64,000 nt of DNA from assembly GCA_964487555.1 (NCBI GenBank), contig CAZART010000011.1, forward strand, positions 1 to 64,000, read 5' to 3'. Below are positions 50,847-60,260 of this stretch, one piece after another. This DNA comes from CAZART01 sp964487555 (GTDB lineage: Bacteria > Bacteroidota > Rhodothermia > Rhodothermales > VXPQ01). Positions within the stretch are counted from its first letter, which is position 1, and each line of letters opens with the position of its first letter. The notes under the pieces were generated by a model, which worked only from the letters and a program-made list of their open reading frames with translations, did no database searches and was not told the DNA's origin. The position numbers and the translations under genes are program-made.

Positions 50847-53800
50847 ATGGAATCAGCATTCAAGACTGCGAGCTCTGTCATGCGGCCGGCGATTCTCTCG
50901 ATGGAGCGTCTTGCCGTGCTGCTCCTTGTTACCACCGCGATGGGATCGCCTGTGCACGCCGATGGCTGGCCTGGCGATGATCACCGGTATCGATTCGGAC
51001 GACTATCCGTCACCGATGGGCTTTCGCATAATGTGATCCTGGCTGTTCTGCAGGACCGACACGGATTTCTATGGTTCGGCACGGAGGATGGGCTCAATAA
51101 GTACGACGGTCACAGCTTCACGATCTACAAACACCACCCTGAAGACTCGCTTTCGCTTAGCGACAGCTGGATCACGGCTCTGCTCGAAGATGACGAGGGA
51201 AATTTGTGGGTCGGCACACGTCAGGGAGGTCTTAATCGATTCGATCGCGAATCGGAGACATTCATCCGTTATCCGTTTTCGAACTGTGATGATGCCGGCT
51301 GCTCTTCCCCCGAACGACTAAACAACCAGCTCGTGAGCGCCCTCTTTCAAGACAGCGGGGGCCAAATCTGGATCGGGACGTTTGGTGGCCTGAGCAGGTT
51401 CGATCGGGAAAATGAGCGGTTCGTCCATTATCAGAATGAATCCGGAAATCCGAAATCACTAAGCAGCAACAGAATCTGGTGCCTCGCGGAGGACGCATCC
51501 GGCTCCCTCTGGGTAGGCACCTGGAGCTCAGGAATCAACCGGCTCTCTCTAGACGGCGATTCGTTTACGCAGTATCGTCAGGAGCACGTCGACGGCCCGC
51601 ACATCAGCTCAGATCGCATCCGAGCACTCCTCGCCGGAAGAAATGGAGACGTCTGGATCGGTACCTCGGGCGGAGGGCTCAATCGTTTCGACCCGGAAAC
51701 CGGACGCATCGATCTACCCATGCGGCAGCTTGGAGCCGACGAAGCGCTCCCTGATAGCCGGGTCTGGTCGCTCTACGAGGACTCGCGAGGTACGCTGTGG
51801 GTGGGTACGTATGGTGGAGGTCTCGCCCGCTTTGACCCGTCGACCAAAAAGTTTCGTACGTTCGTACATGCTTCGGATAATCCGCACAGCATAGCCAGCA
51901 ACACGATTCCCACTATTTTCGAGGATCGATCCGGGATTCTCTGGCTTGGTGGAGATTACGGTGCCTCCAGATTTAATCTTGCGCAGGAACGGCACGTCAG
52001 GTACGTGCACGATCCCGACGATTCCGCCTCTCTCGGAAATACGGAAATACTGTCGCTCCATCAGAGCGGCACCGACCCACATGTGATCTGGGTCGGCACG
52101 AGTGGGAGTGGCCTTGACCGATTCGACACGCGGAAGAACACATTCCGGCATTACACGTCACGGGGAGTGCCTGGAAACGTGCTCTCGAACGACGTCGTGA
52201 GCGACATCGCTGAGGATGGGAACGGCATCCTCTGGGCAGGGACGCGGCAGGGGCTTAATCGGCTTGACCCGCATACGTCCGAAATTGAGATCTTTCAGCA
52301 CGATCCGGAAAATTCGTCCTCCCTGTCCAAGAATGCCATACGGGCCGTTATGGTCGACCACACTAACGGCGTGTGGGTCGGAACCGACGGCGGCGGCCTT
52401 AATTACCTCGCTGCTGAGTCGGATCACTTTGTTCACTATACACATGACCCGTTCGATCCGACGAGTCTCGGTGACTACGGTGTACAGACGATTTTCGAAG
52501 ACAGCCGGGACCGTATCTGGGTTGGAACCTTCGACGGTGGACTGAGCCGCTTTGACCGTGAAACCAGCACGTTCACTACGTACAGGCACGTGCCCAATGA
52601 TCCGGCGTCGCTCCTTCATTCTCGCGTGGTAGCGATTCATGAAGACGCAGCCGGTCACATCTGGCTAGGCACGTTCGGAGGTGTGAACCGCCTCGATCCC
52701 GAGTCGGGTGAAATTAGGAGTTTCACCAGAGAAGACGGCCTTCCGACCGAACCTTACTTTGCGATCGAAGGTGATGGCGAAGGCGCGTTATGGCTCACGG
52801 CGACGAATCGACTTACTTACTTCAATCCGGCAAACGGCACCGTTCGTCACTACGGGGATCGAAACGGGCTGAGTCCGAATCATTACAGTCCAGGCGCGCT
52901 GATTGTGCGTCCCGGCGGGGAAGTCATCCTCGCCGGTGTCAACGGTCTCAGCCGATTCAAGCCACCTCCTCTCGAAGAGGCCCACGTGCGTCGGCCTCCC
53001 CTCGTCATCACGGCCTTCAAGAAAATGGATGACGTCGTTTCCGGGGAAATTTTCTCGGAACAGAGCGTCTCTCTCTCTTATGCCGATCGCTTCTTCACGT
53101 TTGAATTCGCCGTACTCGACTACACCGATCCGGAGGAGCATCAGTATCAATACCTGCTTGAGGGTTATGATACAGATTGGCAGCAAATGAGCGGGCCGAT
53201 CGGACGCGCTTCGTACTCGAATTTCAAACCTTCCCAACACGATTATGTCTTTCGGATTCGTGCCGCGAACAGCCAGGGGGCGTGGAACAGTTTCTGGATT
53301 CGATTACACGTCGTGCCGCCGTGGTGGAGCACGCTCTGGTTTCGCCTATCGGCTATTTTGGCGCTCGGCGTGTTCGTCGGCTCCGCTGCATTGTACACGT
53401 TCAATCGCCGCACCCGAGAGCGTTCGGAAACGCTGAGACTGCTCACAGAGGGGCGGGAGCGTGAGCGGCAGTACCTGGCGCGCGAGCTCCACGACGTGCC
53501 GCTTCAGAACCTGTACAGCATGCGCCACAAACTTGAGGTGGTTTCGAGAAATCCGTGTGCCGAAGAGAACGAGAAGGTCCTTGAGGAGCTACATGCCGTG
53601 CTCGATAAGACGGCCGAAGATTTACGCGTACTTTGCGGCGAGCTTCGGCCGCCTTCGCTGGGGCCGTTCGGCCTCGAAAAAACCATCCGTGCGCATGTTC
53701 GCACGCTTCGCCGGTCACATCCGGAGCTGGACGTGAATCTATCGCTTTCGCCGGATCGGCAAGATCTCTCCGAGCACCTTCGCCACTCGCTGTTCCGAAT

Positions 53801-54083
53801 TTATCAGAGTGCGCTGACGAACGTGCTGCGCCATGCAGATGCCACGGCGCTCTGGGTGGTGTTCGAATTGGAAGGCGATCGCGTCTTGCTCGAAATTCGA
53901 GATAATGGAAGGGGCTTCAAAGTTCCGAAGAGCTTGCTTACGCTGGCGCGAAGCCAGCATTTCGGTCTGCTCGGGATTTCGGAGTGGGCCGAAGCGATTG
54001 GAGCGGAATTAACCGTTCATTCAGCGCCCGGCGAAGGGACCATGATTAGAGTTGTTGCCCGCCAAACCGCCGAAAAGTTATAG
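50847..54083 (+). CDS. Propeller sensor histidine kinase (Reg_prop, Y_Y_Y, HisKA_3)
   Basis: A 1078-residue membrane sensor. A signal sequence is followed by about 14 propeller blades of the Reg_prop type, for instance LWVGTRQGGLNRFD and IWIGTFGGLSRFD, enough for two seven-bladed propellers in the periplasm. Next come a Y_Y_Y domain (EEHQYQYLLEGYDTDWQ region, about 770-830) and one transmembrane segment (LSAILALGVFVGSAALY, about 838-856). The cytoplasmic part is a NarL-type kinase: His882 in LARELHDVPLQNL and an ATPase domain with IRDNGRGF and HFGLLGISEWA. The receiver and HTH of classical Bacteroides hybrids are absent; the partner regulator is the next gene, 58 bp on. Confidence 0.93.
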   Translation: MESAFKTASSVMRPAILSMERLAVLLLVTTAMGSPVHADGWPGDDHRYRFGRLSVTDGLSHNVILAVLQDRHGFLWFGTEDGLNKYDGHSFTIYKHHPEDSLSLSDSWITALLEDDEGNLWVGTRQGGLNRFDRESETFIRYPFSNCDDAGCSSPERLNNQLVSALFQDSGGQIWIGTFGGLSRFDRENERFVHYQNESGNPKSLSSNRIWCLAEDASGSLWVGTWSSGINRLSLDGDSFTQYRQEHVDGPHISSDRIRALLAGRNGDVWIGTSGGGLNRFDPETGRIDLPMRQLGADEALPDSRVWSLYEDSRGTLWVGTYGGGLARFDPSTKKFRTFVHASDNPHSIASNTIPTIFEDRSGILWLGGDYGASRFNLAQERHVRYVHDPDDSASLGNTEILSLHQSGTDPHVIWVGTSGSGLDRFDTRKNTFRHYTSRGVPGNVLSNDVVSDIAEDGNGILWAGTRQGLNRLDPHTSEIEIFQHDPENSSSLSKNAIRAVMVDHTNGVWVGTDGGGLNYLAAESDHFVHYTHDPFDPTSLGDYGVQTIFEDSRDRIWVGTFDGGLSRFDRETSTFTTYRHVPNDPASLLHSRVVAIHEDAAGHIWLGTFGGVNRLDPESGEIRSFTREDGLPTEPYFAIEGDGEGALWLTATNRLTYFNPANGTVRHYGDRNGLSPNHYSPGALIVRPGGEVILAGVNGLSRFKPPPLEEAHVRRPPLVITAFKKMDDVVSGEIFSEQSVSLSYADRFFTFEFAVLDYTDPEEHQYQYLLEGYDTDWQQMSGPIGRASYSNFKPSQHDYVFRIRAANSQGAWNSFWIRLHVVPPWWSTLWFRLSAILALGVFVGSAALYTFNRRTRERSETLRLLTEGRERERQYLARELHDVPLQNLYSMRHKLEVVSRNPCAEENEKVLEELHAVLDKTAEDLRVLCGELRPPSLGPFGLEKTIRAHVRTLRRSHPELDVNLSLSPDRQDLSEHLRHSLFRIYQSALTNVLRHADATALWVVFELEGDRVLLEIRDNGRGFKVPKSLLTLARSQHFGLLGISEWAEAIGAELTVHSAPGEGTMIRVVARQTAEKL

Positions 54084-54141
54084 AGTATCTCAAGCGGCGA
54101 CTCACGTATCGCCCCCTTCCCGCCCCGAATAGTCGCTTCCT

Positions 54142-54843
54142 ATGAAGAACGCCCTGATTCGCATCCTGCTCGCCGATGATCATCCGGGTTTTCGCGCAGG
54201 AATTCGCACCGAGCTGGAAAAAGAGACAGATATGACCGTCGTCGGCGAGGCGGCGAGCGGAAATGTTGCTCTGGAACTCGCACGCGACCTCAAGCCGGAC
54301 ATCCTCCTTCTCGACATGGAATTGCCCGACCTCACGGGCGTTGAAGTAGCGCAGCGACTTGAAAAGGAGAAAATTGACGTCCTTATCCTCCCCCTCAGCG
54401 GATTTCGCGAGCCCGAATACGTGTTCGCGCTTCTCGAAAGCGGTGCCGCCGGGTACATGACGAAAGATGAGTCTCTAGAGAACATCATCAAAGCCATCCG
54501 AACGGTCGCGCATGGAGGAGTGTATGTGAGCGGTCGAGTGGCGGTCGAGATCGTGGATGAAAAACGACAGCAGCGGCGCGAGACGACCCGAGAGGAACGA
54601 CTTCGACAAGAACTGATTGATATCGGCGTTACGAGGACGCTCCTCGAGGTCCTTCACCTGGTGGCAAAAGGCCTCAGCAACAAGGAGATTGCAAAAAAAC
54701 TCGACCGTTCGGAGCACACGATCCGAAATCATGTCGACAGATTGAGGACCGTGACGGGTGAGAAATGGCGCCCGGCTCTCGTCGCTTGGGCTTGGCGACG
54801 CGGCGCGATGGACATCGACCCGGACGATCTCGGGACGGATTAG
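54142..54843 (+). CDS. LuxR/NarL-family response regulator
   Basis: A 233-residue cytoplasmic regulator. The receiver domain (1-120) has acidic residues Asp12 and Asp13, phosphoacceptor Asp58 in ILLLDMELPD, and Lys108 in YMTKDES. The C-terminal LuxR-type helix-turn-helix is VAKGLSNKEIAKKLDRSEHT, then IRNHVDRL (about 173-203). It follows the sensor kinase by 58 bp and should be phosphorylated by it. Candidate targets in view are its own operon and the divergent small lipoprotein. Confidence 0.95.
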   Translation: MKNALIRILLADDHPGFRAGIRTELEKETDMTVVGEAASGNVALELARDLKPDILLLDMELPDLTGVEVAQRLEKEKIDVLILPLSGFREPEYVFALLESGAAGYMTKDESLENIIKAIRTVAHGGVYVSGRVAVEIVDEKRQQRRETTREERLRQELIDIGVTRTLLEVLHLVAKGLSNKEIAKKLDRSEHTIRNHVDRLRTVTGEKWRPALVAWAWRRGAMDIDPDDLGTD

Positions 54844-54907
54844 ATGAATAGAGTGGCTCGTGGCTTCCCGAGCGCCTCCGGAAAGTCTGGCGATTCCCCC
54901 TTCCGGA

Positions 54908-57595
54908 CTAGCGCTGCGTCTCGTCGGTGGTGTCCGGCGGCGCAGCATCCTCCTCTTCTAAATCGCCGGCTTCCTCTGCTTCGCCAGAGGGGTCCGCTAC
55001 AACAGCCTGGTCATTTTGCGTCGCAGGATCTTCAGCTCGGGAGGTCTCGACGTCCGTGGAAATCGTGTCCGGAACATCTTGAGGCACATCCCCCATGAGG
55101 GTGTCGAGCCGATTTCGTTGGCGCTCGAGACGTGTCAGCGAATCCGCGACGGCGTCGGAGTCGTCGTCGAGGTCGATCTGTAGTGTACCGCTGCTCCGAT
55201 CGGCGATATATCGGTCGTTCTGCCGGGGCGATTCGTCCTCCTCGTCCCCGCCGAAAATGGCCTGCCATGCGGCAACCGCCACGTCCCGAATCCACCCTCC
55301 GATTCTCTCGAGCAGCGACTTTTCCGCGTCGTAATCCGGCGGCGGTGGAAATTCGGCACCGGCGTCGGCGAGCGCATTACTGCGAACCGCCTGGCGAAAA
55401 AAATCGCCTACGACAAGAAGCGCGTTGTTTCCCCCCTGGCCCCAGAAATCCGTCCGAAACGTCACGCGCGGATCGTTGAATCCGATCCAGCAGCCCGCTA
55501 CGAGATTCGGATGCATCAAGATGAACCAGCCGTCGGCCCCGTTCTGTGTGGTTCCCGTCTTCCCCGCCACATCCTGTCGGATTCCGAAGGTGGAGCGAAT
55601 GCGATTACCTGTACCCCGGTCCACGACGCCGCGCAGCATGTGCACGATCGCCCGTGCCGTGCGGCTACGAAGCACGCGCTTCGAGCTGGGCTCGAATTCC
55701 TCGAGGACGCGTCCGCGACGATCTTCGATGCGGGTTACGAAAATCGGCTCGTGGTAAACGCCCTCATCCGCGAAGGTGCCGTAGGCAGAGACCACCTCAA
55801 GCAGCGAAACCTCGCTCGTTCCGAGCGCAAGAGAGGGTACCGGGCGAAGCGTGCTTCGGTTCACGCCCATTCGCCGTGCCAGCCGGGCGACGTCGCCGGC
55901 ACCGATGTCGCTGACCAACTGCGCCGTGATCGTGTTCTTTGAGTACACAAGCCCGTCGGTCAGCGTCATCTCGCGGCCCGATACCGTTTCGCCGGCATTC
56001 TGCGGCTTCCAGACGTGGCCGTTCTCGAGGAGGATTTCTACGTCAACGTCTTCGAGTTTGTCATCCGGCAGGTACCCCTCTTCGAGGGCACGGGCATACA
56101 CAAACGGCTTGAACGTGGATCCGGGCTGCCGCCGAGCACGAGCGACGTGATCGTATTGATCGTCCTCGAACTCCCTGCTTCCAACCCAGGCGCGAACAGC
56201 CCCCGTATTCGGGTCGAGGGCAGTGAATCCGACCTGTAGCCGGGTTTTTACGTGTTTCAGCGAATCCATGAACGCAGGTTTTGCGATCAGGCTGTCGATT
56301 ATCACGTCGGGATCCAGCCCGTCTTCTACGCCGCGGCGATAGGCGTCCGTGGTTCGAACAAACGAGCGGGCCAGCGCCGGACGGCCGCTCCACAGCTGCG
56401 AAAAATTTCGGCGGCCGAAGCCGTGGTAGGCTGAGGCGTTACGGCTTAATACGCGCGGCGCTTCGAGGCTCCACTCGACGTCTGCGACCGCATGCAACGC
56501 ATCTACTTGCCGTTCCACCGCGCTCTCGGCCATTCGCTGAAGGTCCATATCGAGCGTCGTGTGGATGACGAGACTATCACGATATATATTGTAGTCGTGA
56601 CGATCGGCCCATTCGATCAGCCACAGCCGCACGTGCTCGGTAAAGTGGGGCGCTTCACTTCCGGGCTCCAACTGCCGCTTAAAATTCAAGCGGATCGGCT
56701 CGTCCGCCATGGCCGTGTAGCGTTCTTCCTCGAGGAACCCCCGCTTGACCATCTGGTGAAGGGCCACGTTTCGTCTGCTCTGAGCGCGCTCGGGATTTCT
56801 TACCGGATTATAGATGTACGTGCCTTTGAGCATGCCCACGAGCGTTGCGCTTTCGAGAATGTCAAGATCCTCCGCCGATTTGCCGAAATAGGTGCGTGCG
56901 GCCATCTCGATGCCGTATGCTCCGAAGTAGAACGGCACCGTGTTCAAATACGCTTCAAGGATTTTCTCCTTATCGAAGGCGTACTCGATCTTGAAGGCCG
57001 TAATCATCTCCTTGAGCTTGCGCGTCATGGTCCGGGACCTCCCGATCTGGTCGGGAAACATGTTACGCGCCAGCTGCTGGGTGATCGTCGAGCCGCCCTG
57101 ACGATCGCCGGTTAGCGTCTTCCCCATGGCACCGGCAATACGCACAGGATCGATGCCCGGATGTTTGTAGAAGCGGTGGTCTTCGGTGGCGATCAGCGCT
57201 TGGGTAACCGGTTCCGAGATCTCCTCGAGCGGGACCCATTCACGATTCACTCGTCGAAAGTGGGCTAGTACCTGGCCGTCGGCCGACATGACGACGCTCG
57301 GCTGTTCGATGCGCGACTTCTTCAGCGTACCGATGCCGGGCGTAAACGGGATGAGGAGGATCGTGTAGACGTAGACCCAGAGGAGCACGACGGCTGTCGC
57401 TACCATGAAGCCCGCCGCGGCGTATTTTAGTCGCTTCCGCTTCGTCGTGGTGCTCGCCAAAAGTACGTCGAAGTAACGCCGAAGCTCCTTCCGCAGGCGG
57501 CGGAGCTGAGTGCGTGACCACAGAAAGAAGGCACGCAATTCGCTCTCTCCGTGCTGATCCATGTGTTGAGACAAGTTTTCATTCACAGAGCCCAT
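54908..57595 (-). CDS. mrcA: Bifunctional penicillin-binding protein 1A
   Basis: Synthesises and cross-links peptidoglycan. One membrane anchor (about 58-80) is followed by a glycosyltransferase domain with catalytic Glu138 in TEDHRFYKHPGID and GGSTITQQLARNMF. The transpeptidase domain holds the active serine Ser493 in PGSTFKPF, SKN at 552-554, and KTGTT at 679. A long acidic, disordered tail follows from about 760 to 895 (EEDEESPRQND region, then EEAEEAGDLEEED-type stretches). At 895 residues it is at the long end for PBP1A. ATG 57595. Confidence 0.95.
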   Translation of the reverse strand: MGSVNENLSQHMDQHGESELRAFFLWSRTQLRRLRKELRRYFDVLLASTTTKRKRLKYAAAGFMVATAVVLLWVYVYTILLIPFTPGIGTLKKSRIEQPSVVMSADGQVLAHFRRVNREWVPLEEISEPVTQALIATEDHRFYKHPGIDPVRIAGAMGKTLTGDRQGGSTITQQLARNMFPDQIGRSRTMTRKLKEMITAFKIEYAFDKEKILEAYLNTVPFYFGAYGIEMAARTYFGKSAEDLDILESATLVGMLKGTYIYNPVRNPERAQSRRNVALHQMVKRGFLEEERYTAMADEPIRLNFKRQLEPGSEAPHFTEHVRLWLIEWADRHDYNIYRDSLVIHTTLDMDLQRMAESAVERQVDALHAVADVEWSLEAPRVLSRNASAYHGFGRRNFSQLWSGRPALARSFVRTTDAYRRGVEDGLDPDVIIDSLIAKPAFMDSLKHVKTRLQVGFTALDPNTGAVRAWVGSREFEDDQYDHVARARRQPGSTFKPFVYARALEEGYLPDDKLEDVDVEILLENGHVWKPQNAGETVSGREMTLTDGLVYSKNTITAQLVSDIGAGDVARLARRMGVNRSTLRPVPSLALGTSEVSLLEVVSAYGTFADEGVYHEPIFVTRIEDRRGRVLEEFEPSSKRVLRSRTARAIVHMLRGVVDRGTGNRIRSTFGIRQDVAGKTGTTQNGADGWFILMHPNLVAGCWIGFNDPRVTFRTDFWGQGGNNALLVVGDFFRQAVRSNALADAGAEFPPPPDYDAEKSLLERIGGWIRDVAVAAWQAIFGGDEEDESPRQNDRYIADRSSGTLQIDLDDDSDAVADSLTRLERQRNRLDTLMGDVPQDVPDTISTDVETSRAEDPATQNDQAVVADPSGEAEEAGDLEEEDAAPPDTTDETQR

Positions 57596-57648
57596 TCGCC
57601 TTGTACCGCATATGCCCGGTAGCGTTCACGGTCGGGCGAATAGTGGTG

Positions 57649-58395
57649 TCAGCGGTTCGAAGACAGCACAGGTTTGCCGGGACCAACCTCATACAGCTTA
57701 AATGGAGGCTGATCGGGCGTCAGCGTCTTGAGTACTGGTATGGAAACGTTGTAAATAGGAATGTCCCGACTCGTTGTCCCTTCGTGAGTGCCGCAATGAG
57801 CGTGGCCGTGAAATGCGGCGGTAACATTGTAATGATTCAGCGGGTCCTCCAGTCGGCTCGAACCCAGGAATGGAAAGATCTCGGGCGACTCACCGAGAAC
57901 CGTTTCTCGAACCGGCGAATAATGGAGCAGCACGATACGCCGATCCGTTTCCAGCCGCGCCAGCGCCGTTTCGAGTTTCAGAACTTCATTAACCGTGGTC
58001 TGGACGAATTCCTTCATGACGGCCTCTCCCCACGGATTCAGCGAAAACTGGTCGAATCCGCCTGCAAATCCACACGTACCCGCGAAGCCTACGCCGTCGA
58101 TCTCTCTCGCTTCGCCGTCGAGAACGGCGACGCCTACCTCTTCCATGACGTCGCGGACTTTTTCCGGCGTTCCCGATTCAAAATCATGGTTGCCGAGAAC
58201 GGCGAGAGCAGGGATTCGGAGGTGAGCGTGCAGGTCCTCAGCGAGGAGGCGGGCCTCCTCCTCGAGGCCGTAATCCGTGAGATCGCCACATATCAGCAAT
58301 ATGTCGGCAGAATCAGACACGGCCTTGAAGAGCTCGTCCCATCTTCCGCGGGTTTTGCGGTCGTAATGGAGGTCGCTTAAGGCTGCTATTTGCAT
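57649..58395 (-). CDS. Calcineurin-like metallophosphoesterase
   Basis: A 248-residue dinuclear metal phosphoesterase. The motifs appear in order: SDLHYD (D-x-H), CGDLTDYG (GDxxD), LGNHDFESG (GNHD), LLHYSP, and FHGHAHCG (GHxH). No signal peptide is present, so it should be cytoplasmic. The family acts on phosphodiesters or phosphoproteins; substrate unknown. ATG 58395. It precedes PBP1A on the same strand with a 53 bp gap, so they could be cotranscribed. Confidence 0.9.
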   Translation of the reverse strand: MQIAALSDLHYDRKTRGRWDELFKAVSDSADILLICGDLTDYGLEEEARLLAEDLHAHLRIPALAVLGNHDFESGTPEKVRDVMEEVGVAVLDGEAREIDGVGFAGTCGFAGGFDQFSLNPWGEAVMKEFVQTTVNEVLKLETALARLETDRRIVLLHYSPVRETVLGESPEIFPFLGSSRLEDPLNHYNVTAAFHGHAHCGTHEGTTSRDIPIYNVSIPVLKTLTPDQPPFKLYEVGPGKPVLSSNR

Positions 58396-58640
58396 ATGAG
58401 CCGCTTTTTACTTCCCCTTTGTAACAACTGCACTCTGCGCTTACGAATATTTTTAGTCGCTGACTCAGGCCAATTTAGCGGAGAGCCCACGCCGAAGATC
58501 ACCTGAGTGATATTTGCTGTCAACGCCGCCGTTGCAACGACCTTGGAATGCCCTGATTATTTTCGTTGCAGGAGTACGCTTCGGTCGCGACATATTTCAC
58601 GAAAGCGGACGATCCCTCCAATCCGCATACCCGTCTCCAG

Positions 58641-59435
58641 ATGCCACAGTTTTCATCACTCGATCGCGAGACCTCGCGTTTCTATGCAGATACGATGTCG
58701 GTTCTCAAGGCCGCGGACGTTCCGTTCCTCGTCACCGGGGCCTACGCCTTTGCTTGCTACACCGGCATCGAGCGGCACACGAAGGACTTTGACCTTTTTA
58801 TTACGGCAAAAAACCTCGACGCCGCGCTCGAAGCTCTTCACGAGGCGGGCTACGAGACGGACCTCACGTTTCCGCACTGGCTGGCGAAGGTCTTTGAAGG
58901 AGATGCTTCCGTCGACTTAATCTTCGCCTCCGGCAACGGGCTCTGGCACGTCAACCAAACCTGGTTCGATCGTGCTGTCGAGATCAACGTCCTCAATGTT
59001 CAGGCCCTCCTCTGCCCTCTCGAGGAGACGATTCTGATGAAGTCATTCATCATGGAGAGAGAGCGCTTCGACGGGGCCGACGTGGCGCACCTGCTCCGCG
59101 ATTGTGCGGGACTCATTGATTGGCAATATCTGGTGCAGCTATATGGACCTCACTGGAGGGTCTTATTCGGCCACCTGATCCTATTCGGATATATCTATCC
59201 CTCCGAGCGCCGGCAGATTCCCTTACAGATCCTCCGCGATTTCAGCCGCATTATGGAGAAGGAGCAAGGGGAGGATGTTCCCCAGAAGATCTGCCGCGGC
59301 ACGCTTCTCTCGCGATCACAATACCTGACAGATGTAGAGCGCGCAGGTTATTTTGACGCGCGTGAATGGCCGATTGGGGGAATGACGGAGAGCGAGATCA
59401 ACGACTGGACTGCTGCGATCGAACCGGAAGGTTAG
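58641..59435 (+). CDS. Nucleotidyltransferase-fold protein (AbiEii/Nt-like)
   Basis: A 264-residue protein. FLVTGAYAFACYTGIERHTKDFDLFI resembles the G-G/S-x-A..R.T.DxD active-site region of nucleotidyltransferases (here with Asp-Phe-Asp as the metal-binding pair), and VDLIFASG supplies a later Asp. This is the type of fold found in AbiEii toxins and in stand-alone transferases; no AbiEi-like antitoxin is adjacent, so a toxin-antitoxin role is not supported. ATG 58641 is preferred; a TTG at 58566 is possible. It is convergent with the secreted-protein gene. Confidence 0.7.
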   Translation: MPQFSSLDRETSRFYADTMSVLKAADVPFLVTGAYAFACYTGIERHTKDFDLFITAKNLDAALEALHEAGYETDLTFPHWLAKVFEGDASVDLIFASGNGLWHVNQTWFDRAVEINVLNVQALLCPLEETILMKSFIMERERFDGADVAHLLRDCAGLIDWQYLVQLYGPHWRVLFGHLILFGYIYPSERRQIPLQILRDFSRIMEKEQGEDVPQKICRGTLLSRSQYLTDVERAGYFDAREWPIGGMTESEINDWTAAIEPEG

Positions 59436-59462
59436 CTCGCGGAAGAATGGGCCTCCGTGTTC

Positions 59463-60260
59463 CTACTTTCCCTCGGCCTCAATGATTACGTCGTGCAGCG
59501 TGGCTATCATCGCACGCTGTTCCTCAAAATGGCCGTGTTCTGCTTCAATGTTTACGTAGGCAACTCCTTCGCGGCCTGCCAACACGGATAGTGAGCCGTC
59601 GTCACTTGCAAGGCGGTTATCCTGCAGGACGACGTTTGATCCCCTTCTACGAAGCTCGTCGAACAGTACCTCGGACGTCACGAAGTAGAAGTCGTCGGGA
59701 TCCTCGTCGACCTCGATGTGGACGAGGCGGGCATCGCCCGCCAACACGCCCCCCTCAGCGGCATAGCTCAGTACGGAATATGCATTGTCTGAATTGTTAT
59801 GAACCGCTACGATGACGGCCAGCTCATCATAATCGATGCGATGCAGAAGAGCGTCGGCGAACGAGCGCACGGCGCTACGAGCCCGCGGCGACGCGTGGCC
59901 GTGTCTCATGAGTGTGGAATCTATGCCCCGATCTGTGAAGATCCGATTAGGGTCGACCGTAAATGTGGAGTCGTCGAGCTTGAAGGTAACGTACCGTTCC
60001 CCTGTGTGGTTGAGTTCGAAAAGCATGCCGCCACGCTCGCGCAGAAATGAGCGCGTCGCCTCGACGGCCGTGTTTTCGTTGTCGTGCAGATTCAGATACG
60101 TAAGGCCGCTGTCGGGCGAGCGGTGAACCAGCAGATCGACTGCACTTTCGCCAAGGGGGAGTGGAAAACGCTCGGTGGAAAGCTCCTGCGAATGGGCGCA
60201 GAAAGCGAAAACCGGAGCCGAGGCCGCGATAAGGAGAAGGCACGCGTTACGCAGGTGCAT
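59463..60260 (-). CDS. Secreted protein of unknown function
   Basis: A 265-residue exported protein with a cleavable signal peptide (NACLLLIAASAPVFAFCAHS). LTYLNLHDNENTAVEATR and later IVAVHNNSDNAYSVLSY contain conserved-looking His/Asn/Asp clusters that could form a metal or hydrolytic site, but I do not recognise the family. ATG 60260 lies 14 bp inside the end of pepF on the same strand, so expression is likely to be coupled. A longer start at 60296 would overlap pepF further. Confidence 0.65.
   Translation of the reverse strand: MHLRNACLLLIAASAPVFAFCAHSQELSTERFPLPLGESAVDLLVHRSPDSGLTYLNLHDNENTAVEATRSFLRERGGMLFELNHTGERYVTFKLDDSTFTVDPNRIFTDRGIDSTLMRHGHASPRARSAVRSFADALLHRIDYDELAVIVAVHNNSDNAYSVLSYAAEGGVLAGDARLVHIEVDEDPDDFYFVTSEVLFDELRRRGSNVVLQDNRLASDDGSLSVLAGREGVAYVNIEAEHGHFEEQRAMIATLHDVIIEAEGK

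Noticed and set aside
56492..57115. 207-residue frame antisense to PBP1A
   Set aside because: Shadow of the glycosyltransferase domain; no independent similarity or start signal.
57514..58380. 288-residue plus-strand frame across the phosphoesterase and PBP1A start
   Set aside because: The minus strand carries two proteins with complete motifs; this frame has none and would overlap both.
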